NCBI RefSeq assembly: GCF_001742145.1
Contig: NZ_CP015749.1
Location: forward strand, 1,860,001 to 1,924,000
DNA length: 64,000 bases
Direction of reading: 5' to 3'
Origin: Pectobacterium parmentieri
GTDB taxonomy: Bacteria; Pseudomonadota; Gammaproteobacteria; Enterobacterales; Enterobacteriaceae
The position numbers and the translations under genes were made by a program. The notes beneath the pieces were generated by a model. It searched no databases and was not told where the DNA came from. It saw only the letters and a program-made list of their open reading frames with translations. How positions within the stretch are numbered: the stretch's first letter is position 1; every line of letters starts with the position of its first letter. Positions 29,674-38,685 of the stretch are shown piece after piece.

Positions 29674-29763
29674 GGTGAGGTGTCCGAGAGGCTGAAGGAG
29701 CACGCCTGGAAAGTGTGTATACGTGAAAACGTATCAAGGGTTCGAATCCCTTCCTCACCGCCA
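29674..29763 (+). tRNA. tRNA-Ser (anticodon GGA)
   Basis: 90-nt class II tRNA: acceptor arms GGTGAGG and CCTCACC, discriminator G, encoded CCA. The anticodon loop CTGGAAA gives GGA, reading UCC/UCU. A long variable arm (about ACGTGAAAACGT) and TTCGAATC T-loop are clear. In E. coli, serX with the same anticodon lies near ycdX. Accessory DNA follows on its 3' side. Confidence 0.97.
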
Positions 29764-29828
29764 TATATTTAACAAAATCAATAAATTATCTATCTGATTT
29801 GATTTTGTACTACATAAAGTAATACATA

Positions 29829-29854
29829 AAAAGTTCGCTTCGGCGGACTTTTTT
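29829..29854 (+). terminator. Terminator downstream of tRNA-Ser
   Basis: AAAAGTTCGC-TTCG-GCGGACTTTT stem (one wobble) followed by further T residues, 65 bases after the tRNA. Confidence 0.85.
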
Positions 29855-30119
29855 GCTTTTGGGATCCCCCCTTCTCAGTAGGCTGGTGTTTTCCTGCATC
29901 CACCGACCTTTCATACGCCGGAATGTAGTCAGGAAGCCTTGGGCTCGTCAACGCATCGGTATGGCCTGCTGCTGCGTTTTACTCAGATCAGACACCGTTT
30001 TTATCCCAAATTCAAACAGGAAGCCTTTGAGCCAAAATGCCGAAGCTGGACATCGGTTATTCCGAATGGTTGAATCTTGTTTGCCTTAATCTATTTGCAA
30101 ATAAACCACGGAGAACCCA
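29855..30119. other. Non-coding stretch between tRNA-Ser terminator and ParB-like gene
   Basis: Open in one frame for 78 codons (29853-30089) without ribosome-binding site or family resemblance. It may be the eroded end of an integrated element. I found no copy of the tRNA 3' end that would mark an attachment site. Confidence 0.4.
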
Positions 30120-31175
30120 GTGGCACACTATTGGTGGAAAGATTTACTTGATCGAAATAACGTCTGGCAAGGGCTAGAGCTGATCGTTCAAGGTCAAGCA
30201 CCTTCAAAACAGAATATAGAGATGCTCAGTGGTCACCATGGGCGTATGTCGCTACAGGTTCGGGGCGAAGCGCTTTTCTGGGCCTCAATGCTGAAAGATC
30301 ACTCTGGCGTTTGGTTGGTGTTTAATGCCGACCACCCTGACCAGCAGGGTTTATTATCTCCTGTGACCTCACATGAGGTGGAGGCAGTGAAAAAACAGGG
30401 CGAGCAGGCATGGGTAAGCGAATGGTGCCGCTATTTCGCTCGGCAGTTGGTGCGAACGCCTGAACCGTTACTTCCTGAACGCCGCTGGTTGTTAAGACCC
30501 ATGGCATCCGTCGCTCGTAGCGCACCCTATACCGTTAAACAGACAGCCACCGTCGAAAACTGGCATTTCCATTCGCCAGCCCGTACTGGAAATATAGGAT
30601 GTGATTGGGTGCTTTATGGCGAAGATTTCCCTGATTTAGCCAATCCGCAAAAAGTGAGTCTGGTGGACTGGTGGTGGGGCGGAAACTTACTGTTAGGGCG
30701 TTATGCGGTAAAAACCGAGACAGGGCGTCTGAAGTGGTGGCGTAAAAAGTGTCGTGAAGGCACATTGCCGCCAGTCTTGGTCTGGTATGTCGCCGGGTTG
30801 GCATCATTTGTCATCCTTGACGGCCACTACCGTCTACAAGCCGCGATAGAGGAAGGCATCCCGCCGTTATTTTTGGTACTCAGCGAACTCAATGAACGGG
30901 TGTTTCCGCCTGAACCTGAGCATCAGGAACGCATTCTCCGTGCGCTGGAGCAACAACAACATAAGAATCCGGGATACAGTGTTGAAGGGATCAACCAGAC
31001 GTTAATCAATCTCTATGATACCCGCTATCTGTATGCATCCACTCACAGTCGGGCCGTTCTCGGTAAAGGTGACTCCTGGGCGCGAGACGTCAAAGCTTAT
31101 TTGCATAAGTATCACTGTGAGGAAAATCTGGAAAAGATCCTTAACCGCGTGAATGATGAGCCTCCCCCCCATTGA
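30120..31175 (+). CDS. Hypothetical protein with ParB/sulfiredoxin-like motif
   Basis: 351-aa soluble protein starting with GTG, eight bases after GGAG. Most of it was not recognised, but VILDGHYRLQAAIEEGIPPLFL (about 230-251, read as two parts) matches the DGHHR-type motif of ParB/Srx-fold nucleotide-binding domains. The segment before it (VSLVDWWWGGNLLLGRY and PPVLVWYVAGL) fits the strand order of that fold. The N-terminal 150 residues are Trp-rich and unassigned. There is no parA, integrase or toxin next to it, so this is an orphan. It could be a DNA-modifying or regulatory enzyme from an island at the tRNA. Function is not assigned. Confidence 0.7.
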   Translation: MAHYWWKDLLDRNNVWQGLELIVQGQAPSKQNIEMLSGHHGRMSLQVRGEALFWASMLKDHSGVWLVFNADHPDQQGLLSPVTSHEVEAVKKQGEQAWVSEWCRYFARQLVRTPEPLLPERRWLLRPMASVARSAPYTVKQTATVENWHFHSPARTGNIGCDWVLYGEDFPDLANPQKVSLVDWWWGGNLLLGRYAVKTETGRLKWWRKKCREGTLPPVLVWYVAGLASFVILDGHYRLQAAIEEGIPPLFLVLSELNERVFPPEPEHQERILRALEQQQHKNPGYSVEGINQTLINLYDTRYLYASTHSRAVLGKGDSWARDVKAYLHKYHCEENLEKILNRVNDEPPPH

Positions 31176-31333
31176 GTCTGCGGGACATCATAGACCACCT
31201 GACCCGTCATCCTCACATACTCATATTGACCTATCTTGATGTAAATCAATACCATAGTGATGACTAGGTAAGAAACCTTGACGGGGTGCAACAAAACGGC
31301 AGGATATAGCCACTCTGATAAAAGGATAACATC

Positions 31334-32107
31334 ATGCGCCATATTGCATTTTATAGTCTCTGTATAGGGATAATACATAGCTTCTTTTTCGCCAGTTCAG
31401 TTAATGCTGCAAGTTTCGACTGTAAGAAAGCAGAGGGAAAAATAGATCGTACAATATGCAACCATCCCGAACTCTCCTCTCTGGATGAAGAAATGAGCGC
31501 TTTGTATTTTAGTATAAAAAACGATCCCATTATTCCGCCTGAGAACCTGAAAATAAGGCAGAAAACCTTCCTCTCTGCAAGAAATGCCTGCGCGCGTGAA
31601 AAAAATGTATCGACATGTCTGGAGGATAGTTATCAAGAAATTATTAATGAGTATCAACAAACGCCAAGAAGTACAGATATAGATAATTTTCAATTTAGTA
31701 TGAACATTAAAAAAAGATACATACGGTTCGATCTGTCCTATCCTGAATGGTCATATTTGGCAGATGTTTATGTGACAGCAGCCGGGTGTTCTGAAGGAAC
31801 ATGGTGTGAATCAAATGGGTATCTGGCCGTCAAAGATACCACGACAGAGTTAATCACACAGGTTATCTATTTACCTCGCGCATTTTTCTTCATGGAAGCT
31901 GGCGGCTATAATAAAATAAGAATTTCATATAATAAGAAAATGAAAGGATTACTATCCATATTTGATGACACTCAAGGATACGACGTAAACATCATCATTC
32001 CATGCGCATCAGGTAGTGGAAAGGTCAATGAAATGGAGTTTCAATATAGGAACAATCGAGTTTATTTTCTGATTGATAAGAATAGCTGCGCACGGAAAAT
32101 TGATTAG
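31334..32107 (+). CDS. Secreted LprI-domain protein (257 aa)
   Basis: Periplasmic protein with a Sec signal (MRHIAFYSL... cleaved near SVNA|AS). The LprI N-terminal domain (DUF1311, about 27-110) has paired cysteines: FDCKKAEGKIDRTICNHPEL, LDEEMSALY, and later NACAREKN and STCLEDSY. The C-terminal part (about 120-257) is beta-rich with two more Cys pairs and unassigned. LprI of Mycobacterium is a lysozyme inhibitor; for enterobacterial relatives this activity is mostly unproven. It is AT-rich compared with core genes. A second LprI-domain gene follows after 18 bp, so they form a pair. Confidence 0.8.
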   Translation: MRHIAFYSLCIGIIHSFFFASSVNAASFDCKKAEGKIDRTICNHPELSSLDEEMSALYFSIKNDPIIPPENLKIRQKTFLSARNACAREKNVSTCLEDSYQEIINEYQQTPRSTDIDNFQFSMNIKKRYIRFDLSYPEWSYLADVYVTAAGCSEGTWCESNGYLAVKDTTTELITQVIYLPRAFFFMEAGGYNKIRISYNKKMKGLLSIFDDTQGYDVNIIIPCASGSGKVNEMEFQYRNNRVYFLIDKNSCARKID

Positions 32108-32125
32108 ATTTCTGGGGATAATAAA

Positions 32126-33487
32126 ATGATAAGAAATAAAATAATATTTTTGTTTTTACTGATAGCTTCAAATGCAGTTCAAGCAATAGTTTGTTCTGTC
32201 GCACAGAGCGATGTGGAGAAAAAGATATGTTCTTCTGAGCCATTAATGCAATTGGATACTGCATTAAACAAATGGTATAGCCAGGTAGAGAAGTCACAGA
32301 TCAACCCAGCAAGACTTCATGAAGATGAAAGGAATTGGTTGCAGCAACGTGATCAATGTGCCGATGAATCGTGTTTAATTGCTTCATACAAATTTCGTCT
32401 CTCGCAACTGCGAGATATTGAGCGTTACAGCGATGCCAGAACCGTTACTAGTTCTCTGAAGATAGTTAGAATGACTCAGTCCATGCCCTATGTGTCTGAG
32501 GGAAACTCAATCTCGTTCAGTGGCTCCGAGTATTCTCTTCAAGCGGAAAATTGGGTCTATAAACCTTTCTACACCGATAATGAGCGTTTAAAAACTTTAG
32601 AACAACTGAAGAAAATCCATGCAGGTACAGAAAACGATACACGAGTAAAGAAAATTGTAGGTAGTGTTATAACGGATAAAAACGTATATCTCTATATCCT
32701 ACATTATAATGGCATTCATCTTTACGATAGTATTTCCAGAAAAAATACCTATTTTCACACGTCGCAGTTAGTTCAGATATCAGAACAAGGTGACGTTACT
32801 ATTGTAGACACCAGTAGTGATGAAAAAACCCCAAAAAATCCAAATTCTGGTTCTGATTATGAGCTACATAGTTTTGACATTGACGATCGCGGAAATATTT
32901 ACTTCATCAACAATGAAAATCCGCACCCTACGTTAAAAAAATGGTCCGCCTCACAGCAAAAAATTGAAATACTTTCCGATGATGAACTGTCTCAATACAG
33001 AAATAAACATCCAAAGAAAGGAACGTGGTCATGGACAGGTAAATGTGGCGATGTTGAGTGTAACAGTCGGGTGGGAATAGATAATTCGGCGCACTACGCG
33101 TTACATTATCCCAAGCCTAACAGGCAAAACCCTCGCGACGATTATACTGTTTATGATGCTCATTTTGCAGACAGTTTATTTTACATCAAAAAAAATGGCG
33201 ACGTTGAAACAATAGTAAAAGAAAATGATAACAATAAAAACACGTGGTTTTTATTTTCGGAACCAACATGTGCTAGCGATAATGCATGTTATTTTGTCAA
33301 TCATCATGACATGGCCGGTGTTTGGAGGATTAATCAAAAGACAAAAACGCTAACGCATATTACACCATTAAGCCGAATAGACAGAATAACGGCTACTCGT
33401 TACAAAAATAAAGATTATATTTTCATGCTCTTTGATTCAATGAATCACATATATGTCGCAACATCACAAATAGATGAAGGTAAATAA
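32126..33487 (+). CDS. Secreted LprI-domain protein with propeller-like C-terminus (453 aa)
   Basis: Second member of the pair. Signal peptide MIRNKIIFLFLLIASNAVQA is followed directly by an LprI domain (about 21-100: CSVAQSDVEKKICSSEP, LDTALNKWY, RNWLQQRDQCADESCL). Residues ~130-450 contain repeated strand-turn units such as SFDIDDRGNIYFINNE, DSLFYIKKNGDVETI and MAGVWRINQKTKTLTHI, resembling a beta-propeller or similar repeat fold. No catalytic motif is obvious. Gene composition is AT-rich, suggesting transfer. A perfect 18-bp hairpin ends the unit. It may bind a host or rival glycan/lysozyme at the cell surface; this is inference. Confidence 0.75.
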   Translation: MIRNKIIFLFLLIASNAVQAIVCSVAQSDVEKKICSSEPLMQLDTALNKWYSQVEKSQINPARLHEDERNWLQQRDQCADESCLIASYKFRLSQLRDIERYSDARTVTSSLKIVRMTQSMPYVSEGNSISFSGSEYSLQAENWVYKPFYTDNERLKTLEQLKKIHAGTENDTRVKKIVGSVITDKNVYLYILHYNGIHLYDSISRKNTYFHTSQLVQISEQGDVTIVDTSSDEKTPKNPNSGSDYELHSFDIDDRGNIYFINNENPHPTLKKWSASQQKIEILSDDELSQYRNKHPKKGTWSWTGKCGDVECNSRVGIDNSAHYALHYPKPNRQNPRDDYTVYDAHFADSLFYIKKNGDVETIVKENDNNKNTWFLFSEPTCASDNACYFVNHHDMAGVWRINQKTKTLTHITPLSRIDRITATRYKNKDYIFMLFDSMNHIYVATSQIDEGK

Positions 33488-33499
33488 AGAAATATCTTC

Positions 33500-33544
33500 A
33501 TCTCATCAACCACCACCGCTAAAAGAGGTGGTGGTTGATGAGAT
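33500..33544. terminator. 18-bp perfect hairpin ending the LprI pair
   Basis: Arms 33500-33517 and 33527-33544 (ATCTCATCAACCACCACC and complement) with a 9-base loop, followed by AATTTTA. It lies between the convergent LprI pair and the SDR gene. Confidence 0.65.
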
Positions 33545-33721
33545 AATTTTACACACATCGGAGGGGAGTTATGAAGTAAAAATATTCCCCAACCTTATTC
33601 GTCAGAATCAAAGTACTAAATGGTACATGGTCATAGTAGATTGATCGCAGTAAATCTGAATCAACATCTAATTTATTCAACAGTACATTTATTTTATATC
33701 ACAAAAAAATCATTTATCATT

Positions 33722-34471
33722 TTACTGTGCTAAATAACCGCCATCGATAGGATATACCCCACCGGTACAGAAACCGGCCATATCTGACAACAAAAAAGAA
33801 ACGAAATTAGCAACCTCGCGTCTTGTAGCAAATCGTTTCATTGGATGACTATGACTAAACGCTTCAAGAACGTTTTCGGGAACCTCCCTCATTCTGGGGG
33901 TATCGACATATCCTGGAGCAACAGCATTCACCCGTATTCCTTTATCAGCAAATTCAAGTGCGGCTGATTGCGTTAGTCCAATTACACCATGCTTGGCAAC
34001 CGTATATGGTGCTAATCCCACAATACCAACCAAACCATTAACAGCGGAAAGATTAATGATTGACCCTCCGCCACTTTTTAACATTGCAGGGATCTCATAT
34101 TTTAAACAATAAAACACACCACTCAGGCTGGTATTAATAACACTGTTCCAGTCATCAATACTCTGATTCGGTATATTTTTATTATGCGCACCTGTGATCC
34201 CTGCATTATTCACGGCTAAGTGCAGCGCACCAAATTTTTTCATTACACTATTAATCATCCGCTCCACTGATATAGGGTTCGCAACATCGCATTCTACACC
34301 TAAAGTAACTTGTCCCGTTTTATCTAGCTCGTAAGCTTTTTTTTCTGACCGTTCTTTATTTCTTGATGCGATAACAACATAAGCACCGTTCTCATGTAAA
34401 ACATCCGCGATAGTTTCACCAATACCATTGGTACTGCCCGTTACAATCGCCACCTTATTTTCAAAATTCAT
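33722..34471 (-). CDS. SDR-family oxidoreductase
   Basis: Classical short-chain dehydrogenase/reductase, 249 aa, NAD(P)(H)-dependent. The cofactor motif is TGSTNGIG (11-18), with NNAG at 88-91. The catalytic residues are Ser142 (INLSAVNG), Tyr156 and Lys160 (APYTVAKHG). The C-terminus ends GGVYPIDGGYLAQ, as in many FabG-like enzymes. Arg37 after the second strand hints at NADP preference. Substrate is unknown. It lies 68 bp after a MarR regulator gene on the same strand, so it is probably controlled by it in response to a small molecule. Confidence 0.92.
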   Translation of the reverse strand: MNFENKVAIVTGSTNGIGETIADVLHENGAYVVIASRNKERSEKKAYELDKTGQVTLGVECDVANPISVERMINSVMKKFGALHLAVNNAGITGAHNKNIPNQSIDDWNSVINTSLSGVFYCLKYEIPAMLKSGGGSIINLSAVNGLVGIVGLAPYTVAKHGVIGLTQSAALEFADKGIRVNAVAPGYVDTPRMREVPENVLEAFSHSHPMKRFATRREVANFVSFLLSDMAGFCTGGVYPIDGGYLAQ

Positions 34472-34539
34472 TATTAATTTCCTTATATAGAAAGTTATTA
34501 ATAAGCATCACATGGTTTTTATTTTCGTCGACTGAAAAA

Positions 34540-34971
34540 TTAAGTACGGCTAAGATCGAGCACACTGCTAACTTTATTACATAATTCGGTATAAATAGCT
34601 TGCTCTCCGGGCGTTAATACTTCCGTTACTAATTTTGCCATATCATGATGGCCTGTCGACGCTCGCGAGAGGAAGTCCCTTCCTGATTCAGAAATAACAG
34701 TTCTCTGCTCACGACGATCTATATCGTCCTGATCTTGCGTAACGAAGCCCAGATCTTTGAGCACTCTCAGCGACTTTGACATACTTGTTCGCGTGATACC
34801 CAATTTATCACTTAACGTGGAAGGGGTAGATGGTCCATTTAAGCGCAATACTTCAAGGATATCATACTGCCCCCATGACACCTTTTCTGGCGTGTAGTAA
34901 GCCCTACGCGCGACAAGAACACACTGTAATCGGGATAAAGCGGTTTCTAGTGTATCAATGGCCTCAGACAT
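34540..34971 (-). CDS. MarR-family transcriptional regulator
   Basis: 143-aa winged-helix repressor. The helix-turn-helix and wing are at about 30-100: SWGQYDILEVLRLNG, TPSTLSDKLGITRTSMSKSL, and the wing DQDDIDRREQRTVISESG with the DxR pattern of MarR. The dimerisation helices are at both ends. It is the first gene of a marR-SDR operon. Two palindromes upstream (35014-35031 and 35069-35082) are candidate operators for autorepression. The ligand is unknown. Confidence 0.92.
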   Translation of the reverse strand: MSEAIDTLETALSRLQCVLVARRAYYTPEKVSWGQYDILEVLRLNGPSTPSTLSDKLGITRTSMSKSLRVLKDLGFVTQDQDDIDRREQRTVISESGRDFLSRASTGHHDMAKLVTEVLTPGEQAIYTELCNKVSSVLDLSRT

Positions 34972-35013
34972 GTCGTTACCCTTTCGCTATGAACTCGTGG
35001 CCTTACGATAAAT

Positions 35014-35031
35014 GATTTCCAAAATGAAATC
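35014..35031. promoter_or_regulatory. Candidate MarR operator 1
   Basis: GATTTC-CAAAAT-GAAATC, perfect 6-bp arms (7 with flanking T/A), 43 bases upstream of the marR start. Its TTTCCA core recurs in site 2. Confidence 0.55.
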
Positions 35032-35068
35032 AAATTTCTATTTTAAAGGCTATTAAAAGTAATTATAG

Positions 35069-35082
35069 TTTCCATTTGGAAA
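35069..35082. promoter_or_regulatory. Candidate MarR operator 2
   Basis: TTTCC-ATTT-GGAAA perfect palindrome, 98 bases upstream of marR and about 55 bases centre-to-centre from site 1. Two similar sites suggest cooperative binding. Confidence 0.5.
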
Positions 35083-35498
35083 TCATAACCCAACTATGCA
35101 CATGATGCTATGAGGAAGTAATAAGATTCTCTCTGTAGATCCCTCAGCCCAATGACAGTGGCCCACAGCGGTGTAACAATCACACATAGCCATCGTTTGA
35201 AATGAGAACTTATCTGAAGTAATGGCCGTGTGCTCCGGATTCTAACCCGTGCAATATTATGAGCAGCGAATAAAAACTATGATTGAAGTTCAGAATAACC
35301 TTCCCGACAATGATCCAGGAACGGATAAAGAAAAAACGAATTTTTATCTGTTTATAAGTCCTGCTATTAACAATAAAAACTTTACTTAGCTTATAACCGA
35401 GAGATTGGTTATGCCACTACAGTAAGGATACTAATGGATAGAAATAATGTGAGCGTCATTATTAACGAATCGAAGAGGTGGAGAGCGAAAGTTTCATT
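35083..35498. other. Non-coding region upstream of marR
   Basis: About 415 AT-rich bases with many in-frame stops. No open frame with a ribosome-binding site was found. It may be the eroded right boundary of the accessory patch. Confidence 0.45.
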
Positions 35499-35522
35499 AA
35501 AAAAGCCAATAACATTATTGGC
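35499..35522 (-). terminator. Rho-independent terminator of the chemoreceptor gene
   Basis: Minus-strand GCCAATAA/TTATTGGC palindrome followed by six T residues, about 145 bases after the stop. A second hairpin (GGTTCGT/ACGAACC, about 35631-35646) lies between. Confidence 0.65.
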
Positions 35523-35665
35523 GACTGTGACGCATACTCATTAATAATGGAGAGTCCGCGCCACAATTTTCATATAAAATAGTATGTTAAAATAACCCGA
35601 TATAATTAACAAAATGTTAAATGGGCAAGGTTCGTTGATACACGAACCCTGCTATTGTGTGCGAA

Positions 35666-37225
35666 TTATCTTGCCCCAAGAGCCAGATAGCTGCCTGCGG
35701 ATTCATCTACGCGGAATTGTTCAACGGTGCGTGACAGTTCTTGTGCCTGCTCATTCAACGAATGTGCCGCAGCTAATGCTTCTTCAACCAACGCCGCATT
35801 CTGTTCGGTACTCTGATCCATCTGCGATATCGCGAGATTAACCTGCTCAATGCCCGAACGCTGTTCTGCACTCGCTACGCTGATTTCGCCCATCATGGAT
35901 GTTACGCGATGTACGCTCTCAACAACTTCATTCATGGTATCGCCAGCCTGCTTCACAAAATCCGTGCCCTCTCCAACCTTAGCGACAGAATCATCAATCA
36001 AGCCTTTAATTTCTCTGGCGGCGGATGCCGAGCGCTGTGCCAGCGTGCGCACTTCACTCGCGACCACCGCGAAACCCCGACCTTGTTCGCCGGCTCGAGC
36101 GGCTTCCACCGCCGCATTCAGCGCCAGAATGTTAGTCTGGAACGCAATGCTGTCAATAACGCCGATAATATCCACAATTTTACGCGATGATAGACTGATC
36201 GAATCCATCGTCACGACAACCCGGCTGACAACGTCACCGCCGCGAACGGCCACATCCGATGCCGATACGGCGAGTTCATTTGCATAACGCGCATTATCCG
36301 CGTTCTGTTTCACCGTTGCGGTCAGTTGTTCCATAGCCGCAGCCGTCTGTTCTAATGCGCTGGCCTGCGATTCGGTACGCGCAGACAAATCGCCGTTACC
36401 CGATGCGATCTGCGTCGACGCCGTGGCAATGGAATTTGTGCTGCTGCGAACCTGATTAACCAAATGTGATAGGTTGTCGCGCATCGCACGGATTGCGTAA
36501 AGAATACTGGTTTGATCGCCCGGCTTCGTTTCAACATCAACGCGTAAGTTGCCTTCCGCGATCTCGCGTACCACATCAACCGCGTACTGCGGCTCACCAC
36601 CAAGCTGGCGCATCAGCGTGCGCAACATATTCCATGCAAATGCGGAAATAATTAACAGTAGCACCAGCCCTAAAGACAACAGAATCAGCGCATTGCGCCA
36701 GAATGTCTGCTGAATATCATCAATGTAATCACCGTAGCCAATCGTCCAGTCCCAAGGCTCAAATTTGATGACAGCATAGAGCTTCTCAACCTTATTCTGC
36801 TGCCCAGGGCGCGTCCCTTCGGCAATCACGGTACCGATCGTCTTGCCTTGCAGGGAAGCACGGTAGCGTTCTCCGGCTTCTTTACCGCCGTTGGCATCGA
36901 CGATACCAACGCGCTTAGGGTTAGGGTGAACATAGTTCACATCGTTCGTGTAACCGCGCACGAAGAAATAGCGATCGCCTTGATGGAAACTGGCTATCGC
37001 CCGCTTGGCTTCTTTCTCTGCTTCATCGCGCGACAGTTGACCACTTTTCTCCAGGTCATACGCTTTCTGTGCCGCAGAATGAGCCAGTTCCACCAGCGTA
37101 GAGAGTTGGCCAGTGCGCTCGCTCATCATCGTGTTATAAAGCGTATTCAGTGCCACAGCAGATAAAATTAGCATCCCTAACAAGGTCGTACCGCATAGCA
37201 GTGCAATTCTGGTTCGTAGTTTCAC
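35666..37225 (-). CDS. Methyl-accepting chemotaxis protein with Cache sensor
   Basis: Membrane chemoreceptor, 519 aa. GTG 37225 ([12 protein letters not shown]) is chosen: an AGAGAAGAA stretch lies upstream and a membrane helix follows at once. The frame extends to 37339 but those 38 residues look non-native. Layout: TM1 about 5-27; periplasmic Cache_2-type sensor about 30-180 ([22 protein letters not shown]); TM2 about 185-207; HAMP about 208-262; signalling coiled coil to the C-terminus with the hairpin tip [20 protein letters not shown]. No NWETF-like CheR-binding tail. The ligand is unknown. Single gene, with its own terminator. Confidence 0.93.
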   Translation of the reverse strand: MKLRTRIALLCGTTLLGMLILSAVALNTLYNTMMSERTGQLSTLVELAHSAAQKAYDLEKSGQLSRDEAEKEAKRAIASFHQGDRYFFVRGYTNDVNYVHPNPKRVGIVDANGGKEAGERYRASLQGKTIGTVIAEGTRPGQQNKVEKLYAVIKFEPWDWTIGYGDYIDDIQQTFWRNALILLSLGLVLLLIISAFAWNMLRTLMRQLGGEPQYAVDVVREIAEGNLRVDVETKPGDQTSILYAIRAMRDNLSHLVNQVRSSTNSIATASTQIASGNGDLSARTESQASALEQTAAAMEQLTATVKQNADNARYANELAVSASDVAVRGGDVVSRVVVTMDSISLSSRKIVDIIGVIDSIAFQTNILALNAAVEAARAGEQGRGFAVVASEVRTLAQRSASAAREIKGLIDDSVAKVGEGTDFVKQAGDTMNEVVESVHRVTSMMGEISVASAEQRSGIEQVNLAISQMDQSTEQNAALVEEALAAAHSLNEQAQELSRTVEQFRVDESAGSYLALGAR

Positions 37226-37581
37226 TGTATTCTTCTCTCTAATCTCTAACTTCTTTTCAGAAAATTCCGAAGAAAAAGTTACACTACATTGCCGTCTTGA
37301 GCCATACCATTCAGGTAGTAATGATAGATTTTTTAACAATAAATAATGAATAATTACCCTATTCGCTCAATTTAAAACCATATTCGCGTAATAACGAAAA
37401 AAAAAATGAAGAAAATGGTCGAAATCGAAACAGGTACGCAAACGACGTTACAGCAGCAACAAAGCCACAGACCGTCATCCGCGGCCATGTTATTTGTTAA
37501 TCGTATTTATCAATCGCGTCTGTCAGTTGATCTCTGTGTCGAATGAACAGAGCGAGGTAAAATCAGAGTATTTGGCCCCTT
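37226..37581. other. Non-coding region between chemoreceptor and rmf
   Basis: About 355 bp, presumably the chemoreceptor promoter on the minus strand. I looked for a flagellar sigma28 promoter but saw no good match. No gene supported. Confidence 0.45.
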
Positions 37582-37611
37582 AAAAACAAAAGCCTCCGCA
37601 AAAGCGGAGGC
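37582..37611 (-). terminator. Rho-independent terminator of rmf
   Basis: Minus-strand GCCTCCGC-TTTT-GCGGAGGC followed by a T-rich tail; 23 bases after the rmf stop. Confidence 0.88.
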
Positions 37612-37634
37612 GTTCCCTCTAATGACAAGGCGCG

Positions 37635-37802
37635 CTAAGCGGTAACAGCCCTGTCCTCCATGGCTTTTCGCCAGCCTCCCAACCAGTAAGACCGGGCATT
37701 AATTGATTGATAAGGACAAAATTCCTTTGGTCTACCGACAATACCAGCTTGATAACCACGTGAATGAGCCCGTTCAAGGCGATCGCGTTTCTGTCTCTTC
37801 AT
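37635..37802 (-). CDS. rmf: Ribosome modulation factor
   Basis: 55-aa basic protein that dimerises 70S ribosomes into inactive 100S particles in stationary phase. The translation begins MKRQKRDRLERAHSRGYQAG and contains GRPKEFCPYQ, SYWLGGWRKAMEDR, the E. coli RMF pattern along its entire length. The ATG is preceded by a purine-rich GAGGGAAATAAGG stretch. It has its own terminator and lies just upstream of the pqi genes, as in E. coli (pqiABC-rmf). Growth-rate and ppGpp control is known in E. coli; no specific site was identified here. Confidence 0.97.
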   Translation of the reverse strand: MKRQKRDRLERAHSRGYQAGIVGRPKEFCPYQSINARSYWLGGWRKAMEDRAVTA

Positions 37803-38118
37803 GCCTTATTTCCCTCATTATTTATCTGGTGGAAAGAAAACAATGATTACTTTATAAGCAACCACAGACTATCAATACCGATTCTGCCGCCAAAGGTCAA
37901 GCCGCAAAATTCACGCCAGTGTCATATTTGTGATCCAAAATAGGAGTTTTCCCCATTAAAGCGCGAAAAAACCTAACCAATTGAAAACAATAAAAAACCT
38001 CTAAAAACGCAATGCAATCACAGCATTACATCTTTAGAGGCCTTATTTTTATAACCTTGGCTTTTAGCGTCGTTGCTGTTTCAAACAACGATCGGATAAT
38101 GCCAAACATCGGTAACAC

Positions 38119-38685
38119 TTAGTTAAGCGCACCGGCCTGCTGAGCAATCGACTGAGAAACCTGCTGCCAGCCTTGCGCTAACGTTCTTACCAGCGCGTCA
38201 TAACCATCTTCCGTTTGTGGCAGCACCACGTTAAAGGGGCGTTTAAGCACTTTCCCCTGATAGGTCAGCATCCATTCTCCACGAACGACAACGTTGCCAT
38301 CATAACGGCCGTGAAAGCCCGTGACAGAAACGTTCAGCACAGCCTGCTCACTTCCCTGCGGTTGCGTGGTCACAACCCAACCGGGCAGTTTATGCCCCAA
38401 ATTGGCCACCAACGCTTGCTGTAATTGCTGATCCAACGGGCTGGCCCACAGGTTATTGCTGGCAATGACGTACTGCACGTCGTTGGTCTGATAGACCAGA
38501 CCCGTATTAACGAGATAATCCGCTACACTGACATGCTCAACCCATAGCGGATGCCCCTGCGTTACAGCCGTTTGCGTAATGTTGGTATCCGCGATTACTG
38601 GTAGCTGATAGTACGTTTTCTGCGTATTGCTACTACTGCAGGCGCTTAATACCAGCACCAGAGCTAGCGTCCAGACTTTCATCAT
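38119..38685 (-). CDS. pqiC: Lipoprotein PqiC of the Pqi lipid-transport system
   Basis: Outer-membrane lipoprotein (188 aa; 187 from the second Met) forming a ring that receives the PqiB tube across the periplasm. Signal peptide MMKVWTLALVLVLSAC ends in lipobox LSAC, with Ser after Cys, compatible with outer-membrane sorting. The body belongs to the ABC-type transport auxiliary lipoprotein family (DUF330). Its ATG overlaps the stop of pqiB (TAATG), showing translational coupling. Confidence 0.94.
   Translation of the reverse strand: MMKVWTLALVLVLSACSSSNTQKTYYQLPVIADTNITQTAVTQGHPLWVEHVSVADYLVNTGLVYQTNDVQYVIASNNLWASPLDQQLQQALVANLGHKLPGWVVTTQPQGSEQAVLNVSVTGFHGRYDGNVVVRGEWMLTYQGKVLKRPFNVVLPQTEDGYDALVRTLAQGWQQVSQSIAQQAGALN

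Noticed and set aside
29739..29763. tRNA 3' end as an attachment site with a distal copy
   Set aside because: No second copy of the tRNA 3' sequence was noticed by eye in the window; an exact search would settle it.
29853..30089. 78-aa frame after tRNA-Ser
   Set aside because: Overlaps the terminator, no start signals, no integrase features.
37226..37339. 38-residue N-terminal extension of the chemoreceptor
   Set aside because: The GTG at 37225 is directly before the first membrane helix and has a purine-rich site; the extension is not receptor-like.
37320..37400. Sigma28 flagellar promoter for the chemoreceptor
   Set aside because: TAAATTGA and GCGAATAG occur, but directly adjacent instead of separated by about 11 bases.
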